Shown here in pieces: positions 34,107-46,220 of a DNA stretch of 64,000 nt (within the stretch, counting starts at the first letter, position 1; each line of letters starts with the position of its first letter). Source of the stretch: Agrypnia vestita. Its lineage: Eukaryota; Arthropoda; Insecta; Trichoptera; Phryganeidae. A model generated the notes under the pieces. It had not been told where the DNA came from, made no database searches, and worked only from the letters and a program-made list of their open reading frames with translations. Where the stretch lies: contig JADDOH010010144.1 of NCBI GenBank assembly GCA_016648135.1, forward strand, positions 1-64,000, in the 5' to 3' direction. Position numbers and translations under genes: made by a program.

Positions 34107-34850
34107 TTTAGCATTAAAACAATGCCAAACTGGATGGCGAAAGTGTATGGCCGATACTGGAGCTTTTGTTCGTAGAATGGCCCTGGGTCTGTGGTGCGTC
34201 CCACTTCACTATTCTACTCGAGTTTAGAGAGTGATAGAACCACTTATTGACAGGTGAATTCTTAAACTACTTCTTCATCTTGAAGTACTAACCCCTAAGG
34301 AGATTAGCGTTCGTATTGGCGACTCTATTCACCACCACACGAAACAACTCGGGTTGAACTGGCGCTAGTCACTCAAGTTAGGTAGTCTTGAGTCTTAAAT
34401 AGTATTTATCAAACCACCCTCGAATTTAGAAAAAACGGTATTATAGGTGGAAATACAAATAAATAATTACAATATTATAAGTACGCATTTGAAGTATACG
34501 TGAAAATTGATTGCGATTTTCTTATAAATATCGTAAGAACTCATTATAAATAGCTGCTGTTTTACTTTTCAGATCTCTAAATATTTCAAAACAGATAAAT
34601 CATTGATAAAAAAATTAACATCGCTACTTCTTTACGAGGAGAAATTTGTCGAAAATGAATAATTCCATAATTTGGGGAATAATTTTAACTACCTAATATA
34701 ATATTGCAACTTTAAAAACATTCAGTGAACTAATATTTATCCCGTTGAACCTAGAAACGTGTATGATTGAATTTTTATTGATTTCAATTTTAAATTTGAT
34801 TGCCTGATATGTTACTTTTACTATTTATAATTTTGATGTTTTAGTAATAG
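34107..34850. other. Nothing recognised
   Basis: AT-rich. Confidence 0.4.
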
Positions 34851-35475
34851 ACCGAGATCCGCTGGAAATATTTTGATACCTAAATGTAATACTAGTACAG
34901 CCCAACACCATTTCTCCTATCAAGGAGTATCATTCTTTAATGCTCTTCCCAATGAAATGAAGACGGAAAAGAAAATATAGAAAATTCAAGACTAAATTGA
35001 AAAATCTTCTACAAAAAACCATCACAATAACGCAATGAAAAAATCTTATCAAATAAATCTATATAAAAATCTATTTATACTTTTAAATGTTATTACAATC
35101 CCTTCTTAATTATTAATTTTTATAACTTAATTTAATGTTTCCTTGTGTATATCTTATTTACTTATTCTAATGTCTCACATTTTTGTATTCTTGTATTATT
35201 TATATCTTGCTTAATTTAATGTATTAATTTTTATAACTTAATCTAATCTTAATCTAGTTTCTTTGTCTATATCTTACTTATTTAATCTAATGTCTTACAC
35301 TAACGATTTCATTAATAATAGATATATACATATATGACAATGCCCCCACTTTTAAACACGAGAGTAAATTCTCATTTAAAAGTGGGTAAGCGTGTAATAT
35401 AAATGTGTATTAATTATATTACATTGAATACACTCTTAAGTTTGTACATTTACCAAATAAATTTAATAAAAAAAT
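34850..35475 (+). mobile_element. LINE C-terminal end and 3' UTR, plus strand
   Basis: Codons at 34850-34985 read RPRSAGNILIPKCNTSTAQH and FSYQGVSFFNALPNEMKTE, the T..QxSFxYxGxxxWNxLP signature near the end of many non-LTR RT proteins. A T-rich 3' UTR follows. In it a segment of about 70 bp beginning TTAATTTTTATAACTTAAT is tandemly duplicated (about 35113 and 35223). It may end at AAATAAATTTAATAAAAAAA near 35475. Confidence 0.7.
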
Positions 35476-35848
35476 ATATATATGACAATTTCAAAGTTCG
35501 TGACGGTCGCTGGCGAGGGCGGATTTACGATCCAAACTACACAAGCTCGCTATTTCCAGTCGAATCTATCTTGCGTTTGTAGATTACCTCGATTTGTAAT
35601 ATTAACCTCTGACACACGCCGATCCGGGTATCAGAAATAGTCTATGGTTACGGAATATTACATGGAATTGGGGAAACCATCAGAACCCTCTGCACGATTA
35701 CGCATCAAAATTGAATCAGAGTTGTCGCTGTTTACACCATGTCATTACAGGACTATGTGGTTTGCATAAAACTTTATGGGGCTGAAGTTATTCCATACTG
35801 ATTACATATGATTCAAACATCGATTATGCGATTGTAACTGAGACGATG

Positions 35849-36289
35849 CACTTTGGGAAATTTAGCTTTTCAGAAATGTATAATACTTTATATCTTTTCC
35901 TATAAAGTGATATAGTGAACAGACTTGACATGGACATCCAAGTGAGTAAGCACTTTACATTTCATGTTTTTCTGTATTTTATTTATTGATTACGGATTTA
36001 TTAGGTATTTAATAAAAAATTATAATTAGTTTTTGAACACGATATAAGTAAAATTGTCATTTTTATAAATAAAAATAAAAGCAATTTTTATTTTAATCAT
36101 GACAAATTTTATCACGATTAATATTGATATATTAATAATTAATTAATAAACAAAATATTTTGAAAAAAAATGTATCCATTATAAGCTATATAGACTTCTT
36201 TATATATGTGTAAAATTTTATGAAAATACGTCCAGAAATAAAAGAGTTATTGACTTTTGGTCCGAAGCAGGCCTAAATTTCCCATAGTG
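35849..36289. mobile_element. MITE with 18-25 bp TIRs (441 bp)
   Basis: CACTTTGGGAAATTTAGC at 35849 is mirrored by GGCCTAAATTTCCCATAGTG ending at 36289. Flanks AGACGATG and CGACGTAG are similar, compatible with a worn 8 bp duplication of the hAT kind; that class is an inference. Confidence 0.65.
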
Positions 36290-38140
36290 CGACGTAGCAA
36301 TGTGTTATGTTAGTAATTTGATTTGAGTCTCGAATGTAAGCGAACCCGTCAGTGTAGCTTGTAACTAAAATGAGCATTGCATCCCTGCCATGCCCCTCAG
36401 CAAAACTCCATCCCTTGAATTGCTCGTACTGCGACGTGACGTATGCAGCAAAGCGAACATTAAATAAAACGGCCCTTTGGAATTTCCGGGCACATTAATC
36501 ACCGCCCGCCATGACCGCTCGTCGCATTAACATTCCGCGCTTTACTCTACAAAATTGGACCAAAATAATTTAAGTATAGAGCATCCACATATTTCCCGAA
36601 AACCTCAAAATTTCTAATACGTCATATCGGTATGTGAATAGAATAAATTAAACAAAGCTTATTATTTGATTGCAAATTATGTACGAATTTAAAATTATTT
36701 TAAAGGATTTTTTTTAATTTCCAAATGATTTAATCTAGGCCTTTATTCCTTACGTGTAAATTTTCAGTGCTGTTTATCAAAAGATTTCTCTTTCTCTAAA
36801 GGAATTAAATATTCAAAGACATCTTAAATGTTATATTAAATATTGTGGCGAAACTGCCGTGATGTTTCATGAATATGAAGTGAACTATGATATAAAACTA
36901 ATATAATTCGCTTTTAATAATGTTTATTTTTGTATCTAATACAATTTTCAATGACGAAAATAAAACTTAAAACCAAAAATGCGATATAGTCTAGCACAGT
37001 AACTAACTGACGCCTACAAATATCCAATCAGAAATATCTAAATAAATATATTGTAATGATATCTTTTATTATTGAGTTAACGATTTAAACATCAATAAAA
37101 AAATTATCATGATTTTGTATTTTTACATTTATTGTTAAAAAACATGTGTTGTTGACATGTACCTATGTATATGTATTTAGTAAAGTATTCATGATTTGTT
37201 ATTCATTTATTGTAATAAGTTATTTGGTCTGAAATCGATGTCATACGCTTTTTAATTTTACTATAGAAGTTCTGCAGGTCCGTTGTCGGCATTGCCCGGA
37301 ACTCTGAATTAGCAATATAGGTTAAAACAGGGGATGAAGAGAGTACCTTTATTTATCGCAGTGTGTAATTGATCGATGTTTTCCGAAATCGGTTCAGATA
37401 TGGAGAGGGTAAGCTGACTTTATTTTCCGCAGGGTCCTAGAGCGCAACTGAACGCGTGAAATTTCAAACAATTGGCATTTAATATAGGTAATACACATGT
37501 GTCGGGGTGAGGTGATTTAACCAGGGGGAGGGAAGTGGTCCTTTTTTTGGTGGTTTTCTTCGGTTTCTAAACAGAAACAATGCCAAATTTCATTTATCTA
37601 TCAAGTGTTGCAGGATTGTATAGAGAAACGCTGAACTGCCCATCGTTGGTTGCGAAGGAGTGAGGTTACCAAAGTCCAGTTGTTGCTTTCTGCTCCATCG
37701 CGCGCTTTATTTCGTACATCCTGATAAACTAAGAACGTATTTTCCGTCCACACTCCATTTACTGCGCATATTAGTTACAACATATTACAACAACAAACGA
37801 AAGCTCAATTCAAATCACGTAGTCAATGAATTTTAATGGATGGTGAAAATCATTTTTCAAAAAAAATTCGCTGCGCGAATATTTTTGTACATCGCATAAA
37901 CTAATTGGAAACGAAAAGGACAACGGAATAACTTCCAACTAGTCCGACCGACAAATGCCTTGTCTCCGACCGCTCCGCCCCGATTTTCTTATCGTTTTTC
38001 AAAGTGAGTTCTTAAGGAGGAACAAAATTTCATGCTTAAGAACTTAGTAAGAATAATTAATTTCATACTCATTGTCAGGACTTGTAGTAAAATTTTTGAT
38101 ACGATAATTTGAAAGGAATTCTTATTTTATTTGACATATT
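36290..38140. other. No gene seen
   Basis: 36300-36560 is somewhat GC-richer. Remainder AT-rich without repeats that I can match. Confidence 0.4.
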
Positions 38141-38142
38141 AT

Positions 38143-38580
38143 AAAGCAAAGTGTACAAAACGCTTATTAGGCCAACGCTCACGTACGCAGCTGAGACGTG
38201 GGTATTAACTAAGAGGAATGAGCGAGCACTGGACGTTTTTGAAAGGAAAATGTTGAGGCGTATCTTCGGACCGGTTCTAGAAAATGGATTTTGGCGCAGA
38301 CGTTACAACAATGAGCTCTATACTCTATTTAAGGAGCCAAACGTCACAAAATTTATAAAACTGGGAAGACTTCGGTGGCTGGGTCATGTGGAGAGAATGT
38401 CCGAGCATCAAGCACCAAAGTCCCTGCTGAACTCAAGGCTAATAGGGCGAAGGAGCTTAGGAAGGCCAAAATTAAGATGGAGTGACAACGTCCTCAAAGA
38501 TATCTCTGCCTTAGAGCTTCGAAACTGGAGATAGCTGGCACAAGACCGAGATGAGTGGAAGAAAATTAATAAAATTCTGT
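38143..38580 (+). pseudogene. LINE RT C-terminal fragment
   Basis: Open for 127 codons from 38151: MYKTLIRPTLTYAAETWVLT, FERKMLRRIFGPVLENGFW, LRWLGHVERM and GRRSLGRPKLRW. This is the TLIRPxLTYxAETW ... FERKxLRRIxGP ... RWLGHVxRM ... GRPxxRW series of insect non-LTR elements. A shifted frame behind the stop continues with AQDRDEWKKI. 5'-truncated; no catalytic FADD box. Confidence 0.85.
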
Positions 38581-38589
38581 AAATTCTAA

Positions 38590-38741
38590 ATGTTACTTCT
38601 ACGACTGTCCAACGTTTTACAGACGATAAGTTAGAAATATTGAAAAAATGCAAGCTTTGAAGTCGCTTATCACATTTGATTATTTTTGACTCGTAATTTG
38701 GGCAGGAACTACTTACAAAGTATTGTGGACGAGTTATTCTG
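38590..38741 (+). mobile_element. CAGG-ended MITE, subfamily A, right half
   Basis: Matches the right arm of 13884-14400 (CCAACGTTTTACA, AGAAATATTGAAAAAATGCA, ACTCGTAATTTGGGCAGGAA) and ends at GTTATTCTG (38741). Directly follows the LINE fragment. Confidence 0.7.
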
Positions 38742-38744
38742 ACT

Positions 38745-39288
38745 TTTATTCCGTTTGAAGTGCTCTGGAGCAGATATTTAAATTGTGTCATTAATGGCTG
38801 GAGTATGGTGCAATGTGTTTCGGTGAACTGATTAATTGTGGTCCAGTGGAAAAAGGTTCTCGCCCGCGAAGGTAATGTCCATTCATTGATTGACCATTTC
38901 GGTAATGTGTTTCTGCGCAATTCAGCCGTTATGGAGATAAATGTCTCAGTAAAATGATCTATTAAGATGCCGTGATAAAGGACTAACCCTGCGCGGGGTG
39001 AGGTTGCTAAATATAGGAAAAACATTACCGAACCCCGATTCCAAACTTTATGGTTGTCATTCATCTTCCATTCACTTTATGTCACGTTTATTGATGTTTA
39101 TTATATAAATACAGTTAATGCACTCGATTTTAATTTATCGCAACTTCGCAATAAAGTGTTCGCATTGTTTATAATAAATAATATGTGTGCAGGGTATTGA
39201 ATCACTTAACAAAAATAAACAGAGTACGTTAGACCCAACCGTATGCTAGTTGAATAGATACCTTCTATTGATAACAAGAAAAAAACTT
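38745..39288. other. Nothing recognised
   Basis: The long minus-strand frame 38408-39064 is mostly antisense of the LINE and MITE and is not a gene. Confidence 0.45.
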
Positions 39289-39289
39289 T

Positions 39290-39605
39290 ATACAATACAA
39301 AACAACCAGTCATTTAATTATTGACATATATCGGGGCTTCATCAGGATATATTTAAGAGAATTACTATTACATACATTAGAAATTAGAAAAGGTGTTTAT
39401 AAATAACCAAACTTTTTGCAGAAAGTTACTTTTGAAATTTGTTTTCACATCATTTATTAATTATTAAACTCCCGTATTTTTGTTAATGTGTATATTTCGA
39501 TTTTTAATTTTTTGTATAACCTATATCGTGATAAAGGAGCTATTGGCCCCGAAACATGTTGGTAATTCAATAAGTAGTAATTAATACAAAGATTTTTTCT
39601 GATTA
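39290..39605. mobile_element. Collapsed Penelope-like element: inverted ends only
   Basis: The left part read on the minus strand (ATATCCTGATGAAGCCCCGA, core at 39339-39345) and the right part on the plus strand (GTGATAAAGGAGC then GAAACATGTTGGTAATTC, 39528-39567) are homologous and point outward. Both continue with similar AAT..ATT and TACAAA..TTTTT words. About 155 bp of AT-rich DNA remains between. The left copy lacks GAAAC and the right has a damaged CTGATGA, so neither is a complete hammerhead. Confidence 0.55.
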
Positions 39606-40337
39606 GTATAAATAAAATGACCACAAAATTATTTTACAGTTATTGAAGAACTAAGGTATTTTCTGTACAATAAGATAATTAAGTCCCCCGGCAGGACTTC
39701 AAATCCGTGCCTGGTGATAAGTAAAGAGTACTCCATTTTATCGTGTTATAGGTACTCGTATATATTGTGTGACCGTTGTAAAATACCGATAGGATATTAA
39801 TAATTGTGTAATGATGTAGGTACTCAAAAGAAAACAATGAAAATACACGTATTACAAAAATCTTTCTTTTGATATAATCATACACATTCGTGTGATAAAC
39901 GTACCTCCGTTTTCGTCAGTAAACAGGTTTTGTTTGTTTTATTTTGCCCAGCATATTTGCACAGCAATCCATCGTATTGGTCGTGCCGCACTCCTCTCAA
40001 AGCTGAAAGGTGAGATATCGTTTCACTAAACCACTAGACTCTGTCTAGTCCGGTCCCGCTTGTAACCAGGCTCGAGGCTTCGTTTTTATCTTAAGGGATG
40101 GTTACCTTGTCGCCGGGGCGCCCTTCGTTCACAGTGATTTTATATAAGAATCTCACTCTAACAACGCCAGTAAGGATGATAGGCGTTTTGGGCCCACTGT
40201 CCAATCAAGATGAGTCATACATCATTGGTTAGGTCTTTTCGAGTTGGCCATAAGTTTTTATGGCGACAAGCCGCAATTCGTTGTCCATTTTTAAATATAC
40301 CCCTCAGAAGATACTGTTTTTTTCAGCCCGAAATAAT
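39606..40337. other. Nothing recognised; part of a dispersed repeat near 40190
   Basis: 40181-40245 is an inverted relative of 28391-28430. The rest is unassigned. Confidence 0.35.
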
Positions 40338-40800
40338 AACATTTATTTATTTAACGCCCTTATGGGCTTTTACAAATATACAGAATATAAACTTAAAAAG
40401 AAATATCATAAGACAGATAAAATAATAATACAGATAAAAGGTACAAATAATAATAGTTAAAAGGTAAAATAATAATACAGAAAAATTAAATATCCATTTC
40501 CATTTCGTTGAGATGTAAAGAATTGAAACAGCTTTGTCCTAAACACAGTTATATTATCAGCAAAAATGTCAGCCGCCTCTGCCTGTTCAATCCCTAATGA
40601 GTGTAATCTGGGAATTACAGAGTTTGCTAATGCATTAGTTCTGACATTTCCACTATAACAGAATAATGCACTGTGTCTTGATGACCTCAATGGGGCATAT
40701 AAGTCGATCAGATTAACAATCTGGGGGCAATCAATCATGCTGTTTATGATCCTATAAAGAAATATTAGGTCTGTCACAATACGTCTCACAGACAAGTTTA
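40338..40800 (-). mobile_element. LINE 3' end (jockey/CR1-like), minus strand
   Basis: A 112-codon minus-strand frame (40457-40795) reads RRIVTDLIFLYRIINSMIDC, then LRSSRHS, VRTNALANSVIPRL and ADIFADNITVFRTKLF, the end of a non-LTR RT protein. The UTR and the TAAA tail (40340-40352) match 2279-2620. Better preserved than that copy. Confidence 0.85.
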
Positions 40801-41148
40801 ATAGTTGGTATTATTCTAACTAACTAAAGAGGTATTCATACACATGAAAATCTTTCGTGATACTCTACCGATTTGACTAACGCAGATAAGTGAAGGTAGC
40901 TAGGTATACATAATAAAATATATTTACTGGTGTTAACTGACACTTGAATAGCCTATTTCCAAACCAAAAAGACCAAACCCCATTCCCCCGCGCGGGGAGC
41001 AGGTAGCAGCCCCCTCCCTCCCTCCCCCCTTCAGTCGCACGCTGGCATTATAGATGATGAGGAATAATGTATAAACTAACTCAAAACTGTATTATTTCAA
41101 TCTAATAAATGATGATTTACGGTACAATCTATCATTAATAATAACCTT
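40801..41148. other. Nothing recognised
   Basis: C-rich patch at 40975-41030, otherwise AT-rich. Confidence 0.4.
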
Positions 41149-41149
41149 A

Positions 41150-41640
41150 TTCTTTACAATTCTACACTATTTTTACAATAATTATAGCATTTGCTTTTAA
41201 ATTCATTCATCTTATGTATAAACTTCATGTTTTCTAGCATCTCATCGTATATTTTTACACCTCTGTACATTAGACAATTCTGTGTATATACTTTTTTCTT
41301 ATATGGTAATCTTATTCTCTTCCTATTTCGGGTGTTATATGTATGTACATCACTAGTTGCAATAATTTTGTTAAAAAAATATTTTGGCATTTTGTTATTG
41401 AAAATTTTATGTATAAAATATGAGAACGTTATAAATAAGTATTTTTTTAATTTCCATCCAATTGAGTGCTTTTCTCATTTCTTGAATTCTGGTGTACGTA
41501 TTTACTTTTTTTAAAATGATTCTCATTGCCCTGCTTTGCTTCACTTGTAGTTTCTTGATGTTTCCTTCATTGGCCAAATACAAGACTGTAGCACTTGAAA
41601 TTATATCTGCTTTATATAATTTCAAGTATACTCTAATGCA
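41150..41640 (-). pseudogene. Non-LTR retrotransposon C-terminal region, minus strand
   Basis: Two minus-strand frames, 41407-41625 (LYKADIISSATVLYLANEGN, LQVKQSRAMRIILKKVNTYT, RKALNWMEIKKILIYNVLIF) and 41154-41390 (VHTYNTRNRKRIRLPYKKK, NCLMYRGVKIYDEM), are consecutive pieces of one LINE RT C-terminus separated by a frameshift. LQ..Q..AMR.IL....YT....ML..L.W....+R..YN is characteristic of the thumb region. Confidence 0.8.
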
Positions 41641-41890
41641 GTATTTATTTTTGTAACTACTTAAATTTTTATCTTAATTTTATAAGTATATTTTCTTTTC
41701 TTTTTCATTTCTTTTAGATTTATGTATTATGATTGTATTTATTACTAAATCTTATTTTACTTTCATTTTTACGTTTAAACTTCTTTACTATTGTTATTTG
41801 CTACTATTACATAACACAGAACAGGTTTTACCTAGTGTGGCAGTTATTAGTAACTTGTATTAGCAAATGTAAAATAAATAAAAAAATATA
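41640..41890 (+). repeat. T-rich LINE 3' UTR-like repeat, copy 1
   Basis: ACAGGTTTTACCTAGTGTGG and flanking T-rich words recur at 59040-59290. Ends in AAAATAAATAAAAAAATA, like a LINE tail. It abuts the minus-strand LINE end to end. Confidence 0.55.
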
Positions 41891-42764
41891 TTTCAGGTAG
41901 GGACAAAAATAATATCTACAAAAATAAATAACTTACAATGTCAGATTACTCCGATCGGACAACGATTGGAGACTAGCGCTATGTTTTTTTTATATTCTAC
42001 ACGCGAAGACCTTTCCAACGATACAAAATTCACTTTGATCGAAGGTGGGCCCAGGGTCCATACTATTTTGCCCATCGTAGTTTCTTCCCAATAAGCTGCA
42101 TTACACGTTATGTATGTAAATATCCGCGAGCGCCGGCCCTGCTTGCCATGGGAAATCAGGAAATAGGCAATCTCGAGTTGACTATGTTTATGGATCTGCG
42201 CTCGGAGTTATTTACAGTGTGGATCCCGCCAATATTTATCGCTCTCTGCTGCCATCTCGGCGCGCTAACTTTTTTCGCTCCGGAACCTTTTAGTAAAATA
42301 TATCGCTCTGTCGTATCGTATATTCGCATTGTAAGTTATTGGCGTGTATTGCCCGGGTTCGCGAGGAAAATTTCGGGAATACAAAATCTCCCTCATAATT
42401 ACATGTCGTTGACGTCTCGCAACCCCGCGGACTGATTTGTATACGGTGAGGATTAGAAATTAAAACCGGAACCTTTGAAAGGTAAGTTAGGGGATAATTT
42501 ACAAAGATGGAAACTTCAAACATTAACTCGGGTTAAGTGGAATCGCCTCGGGATATCCTTTTACTCCAAATTTTCTCCTTCGTTTTGAAGGATCCAATTT
42601 TCTTTGATATTTTGCGAGATTTGTGATAAATGATCGGTTGAAAAAGTTTATTTTGGCGGTGGGTACATAAAACATCAAAATCGGCACACATAAACAGAAA
42701 ATTTGTGACTTCTTCAAAAACAGCAAAATAATTTACTGGTGAAATTATTAATATAATTAATAAA
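41891..42764. other. No gene seen; GC-richer 42100-42440
   Basis: The 95-codon frame at 42148-42435 (MGNQEIGNLELTMFMDLRS) has no family resemblance. The composition could fit a conserved non-coding element. Confidence 0.3.
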
Positions 42765-43680
42765 AATTAACATAGTTTTCACCATTTTTGTATTGAAAAA
42801 TATCAACATATTTCAGAGCTAATAGTTTCAGGCCCCTTCAATTAATTTAATCAGTTGATAATTTTAATATTATAGAACAGATTACGTTTAATAATGGTTT
42901 TGGTAAAAAACGGATAGACATTATGTTAAATAAAATGTTTGAGAAGTTTTTTAAATCATTTGTTTTACCTCTAATATTTGATACTGAAAAACATTGGAGA
43001 AAATATGTATTTATAAATAATGAAATTTCTAATTCAATAGTTAAAAAAATCTCAAATGTCATTCAATCAGCTTTCTTTACAAATAATAAATTAAAAAATT
43101 AAATATTAAACAATAAGTACTACGATAGTTTTTTTTAAAACTCGGGTGTTTATAAATTGATTTGTAATAATTGTGATTATTTTTATACAGGAAAAACGTG
43201 CAGAAATTTTGAAGTTATAGTTTTTACTCTAACTTCAATGTTTCTTTATAACACTGAAGATGTTAAAATAGCAATATTTATTCGTAATTTACAAACCAGC
43301 TAAGGATAACCAGGCTAAGGATCATCCTTTTGATATAAATAAGGGTTTACAAATTTTACACACAAATTATACAGAATCACAGTTTGATAAATTAGAAATT
43401 TTGAAAATAAGAAAAAGTGTTAAAAGTAAATTGAATATTATAAATAACTAGGTCTTTTTACAAATAGTTATCTTTTAAGTCTATATTCATGTTGCATAGG
43501 TACTTTACTATTATTCATTTTACATATAAATTTTTTTAAATATTTTGATTGCCTATACTTCGATTTTTTAAATTAATTTGTTAGTATACAATTGTATCCT
43601 GACGAAGGGGCCATGGGCTCTGAAACATGTTGATAATTTTTTAAACAAAAGTGGTGAAATCTACGTTTATTTCTTTTAAT
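42765..43680 (+). mobile_element. Penelope-like element with inverted ends
   Basis: Coding remains (42863-43452) are bracketed by homologous sequences facing outward. On the right, plus strand, CTGACGA (43599-43605), a G/C stem, GAAACATGTTGATAATTTTT (43622) and AAGTGGTGAAA. On the left, minus strand, GGGGCCTGAAACTATTAGCT...GAAATATGTTGATATTTTT...AATGGTGAAAA (42845 down to 42765). The right copy keeps a near-complete hammerhead-type core; the left core is lost. Inverted terminal pseudo-LTRs are known for Penelope elements. Confidence 0.7.
42863..43452 (+). pseudogene. Penelope-like protein, linker and GIY-YIG nuclease remnant
   Basis: One frame from 42863 reads NGFGKKRIDIMLNKMF and KYVFINNEISNSIVKKISNV, then after two stops SGVYKLICNNCDYFYTGKTC (43142-43201), the GIY-YIG-type nuclease start in the form GVY...FYTG. 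A shift follows, and KGLQILHTN and FDKLEILKIRKSV (to about 43425) mark the C-terminal LE..EI part with the conserved Glu. In these elements the nuclease domain nicks the target for reverse transcription. The RT domain itself is missing. Stops and a frameshift make it dead. Confidence 0.75.
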
Positions 43681-43734
43681 TAAAGAAAATTTGTGTTTTT
43701 TGTCGAGTTTGTTTCGGCAGTACTGTTTCCTTAA

Positions 43735-43985
43735 ATTGCCACCCCCCTCCTTGATTGGGCAGGCTCTCGCGCTGCGGTCGGCGCCGACCGCCTGGTTCTT
43801 CGCTGATTCATCGCCGCGCGCGGTGAAGCTACCCCAAGACTGTCTCCGCCGGTGATCGAATTGCTTCGGGATTACTTCAATTAGTGTTCGCTAATTGAGC
43901 TACCGACGAATGGCGAAGCAGCCGGTGGAACGACTCCGAATGTGTCGGATCAAATCAAATGGAGATCGGCGCCATTAGTGTTTCC
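43735..43985. promoter_or_regulatory. GC-rich island with homeodomain-type sites
   Basis: Unlike its AT-rich flanks, this stretch has CGGTCGGCGCCGACCG (palindromic) and CATCGCCGCGCGCGG. CAATTAGTGTTCGCTAATTG (43878-43897) is an inverted pair of TAAT-type sites; GCCATTAGTG and TTTATAA follow. It resembles an insect enhancer, on composition and motifs alone. Confidence 0.3.
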
Positions 43986-45765
43986 ATTTATAACACAACG
44001 CAACGTTTGATTGCAATTATTAATTATTCTGCAAGTCGAGTGCTTGCTCCGAACGCCCGCTCTGCTCTTCGTTAATAAATCAATCGCGAGTTTTGACGAT
44101 TGTACCAAAATTATCCCACAGTTGTAAATTAGAAACCGAATCAATCGCGTCAAAAACACAATAAACAACCAAATATCTCGATTCCAAATTCTTACATTTT
44201 AAATATACTTACTTACGAATACAGATGTGTCATGTAAAAAACTTATATTTTTTTAAGGATTAAAATACCGGTATATATTTTTATCAAAAAAAACTACGTT
44301 TCATTAAAATGTCGCCAAAAGTATCTTAGAATGTTTATTGTTTCGTGGATAAGTTTACAGAACTCCATAGTCACACAGTTGGAAATAAAAACACTTGTTT
44401 TTTAGTTCTATATTTTTAATTTTTATGTGACGCGTTTTGCCTTATGATGGCATTGTTAATCTTAATATTTTACATTCAAATAATCTGTATTAATATATGT
44501 AAACTATCGAACCGCCTCATTGGGTTTCTCCTTCTCATGCTCCTTATTTCAATCATAAAATTGTTTTCGTTTATATGTGCAGGTATTTATGAACGTATAC
44601 TTGCATAAATTTAAATGATGAATTTTGTACACCTAAATTAATACAAGAAAATCATGTTTATATCAACTAAAAAAAGTACTAAGGTTTGTTGAATGATTAC
44701 ATAATAACTTCGAAAAACTCCTGAATTTAATACCATATTACTATTTACAAAAGAATATATTATCATATAGTATTTTTCTAAACAATATTTTTTTAATTAA
44801 CTAGAATGATTTTTATGTATTACAATAATCTCTTTGCTTTTTAATCAGTTTCATATGAAACGACGTGTGTTTAATATTAAAATCAACAGCTTTCGAAAGA
44901 TTATTTCGTTCTTTTAAAAACATAATTTTAAAAAATAATATAAAGGCGAATAAATCATTAGTAAAAAAAGTTCAAAGGTGATTAATTAGCGAGTTCTTGC
45001 AAGTGTTTTTACAATTTTAATTGAACACGGTTTTGTAGTTATCCATGGGAATTCAAAATAAACCAAAAATAACTTTGAAAACAGTCAGCGTTGCTATATT
45101 GCTTTGGAACAATTTGCTATAGTATTCTACAAGTCCTCATTATATACACGATGCATATTACACATATTTTCATCTTATTTTGTATTAGCCTGATTGTAAA
45201 TTATTACATATTAGTACCTGTATGAACATTTACTTTAATCTTTTCAACTACTTTTATTTATTTTCTTTTATTCGCTATCCAATTAACATATTTTTTTAGT
45301 GTCTAAAATATATAATTAATATCATTATTAAATTTGTCAATAATTAATTATTATTATTACTTATTTTTTATTGGCATTAAGATTTATTCATATAATAACT
45401 ATAGTCTGCTATAATGCAGTAAAATACTAGTGTAGCAGGCAGGGCGTCAAATTAATGTAGTGTTTACTTTGCTGCCAAGACCCTCAGCAACAATGACACA
45501 TGCTAATATAATTTTATAAACATTATTTTATTTATTTATTAGAGACACTAACAGGATAATAGGTACATGATACTCCGATAATAAACATTATAGTGAAGAC
45601 TATGCCCATTATCCCAATTACAAGTGTCTTCGGCATGCTCTAGTAACATGTATTTTTGCAATTAATTATATATAATTATAAAAAGTTGTCACCTAAGAAT
45701 GTGAAATAAATCTCTCTATCTTTCTATCTATTTATTTATAAGCGTTATTTTAACCGTTTTGTACA
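43986..45765. other. AT-rich, no gene
   Basis: A worn hammerhead-like relic may lie on the minus strand at 44425-44470 (GCCATCATAAGGC then AAAACGCGTC). Nothing else was recognised. Confidence 0.35.
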
Positions 45766-45769
45766 GATC

Positions 45770-46220
45770 AGAAATACACAAATAGAGAAAGTTTGAACGC
45801 ATCGGGGATCTAATCCCGATCTCGAGGTTTCGTCGTATTGAAACTCGACCCTGGCGAGGGGATAGGATAGGCTAGGACAGGATAGGGTACAGCAGTTGTC
45901 CGACGAAGTGTTGAGAGCCAAAGTTAATCCATTATGAAGCGCCATTTCTCTCCAGGGCGCGCTCGCAATTAATATTTCAGCAGGGGGCGGGGGATAAAAA
46001 GCTCTCGGTAGGTGGCTGAGCATTTAAGCCCTAACGGCCGACCGGCAACAACAACTCACATTACCCGATAGTGTCACGAGGAGCCGTCCCGACAACACGA
46101 GACGGCGCTTAGGAAATCAGATACAATAAATGTTTACCGTAAAAATTACGTCTCGCTAGCCGGGTAACCGGATTATGGGTAATGAAAAATTACCGCGGAC
46201 TAACCAGACAGTGAACAGAG
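45770..46220. promoter_or_regulatory. Candidate regulatory segment with TAATCC/GGATTA sites
   Basis: Contains CTAATCCC (45810), GTTAATCC (45925), CCGGATTATGG (46170) and GGGTAAT, the K50-homeodomain type sites, with GC-richer unique-looking DNA. GGGGATAAAAAGCTC (about 45990) looks TATA-like. No exon is visible. Confidence 0.3.

Noticed and set aside
38408..39064. Longest open frame of the window (218 codons, minus strand)
   Set aside because: Its right half is antisense to a LINE C-terminal fragment and the rest covers a MITE half. No family pattern and no codon support.
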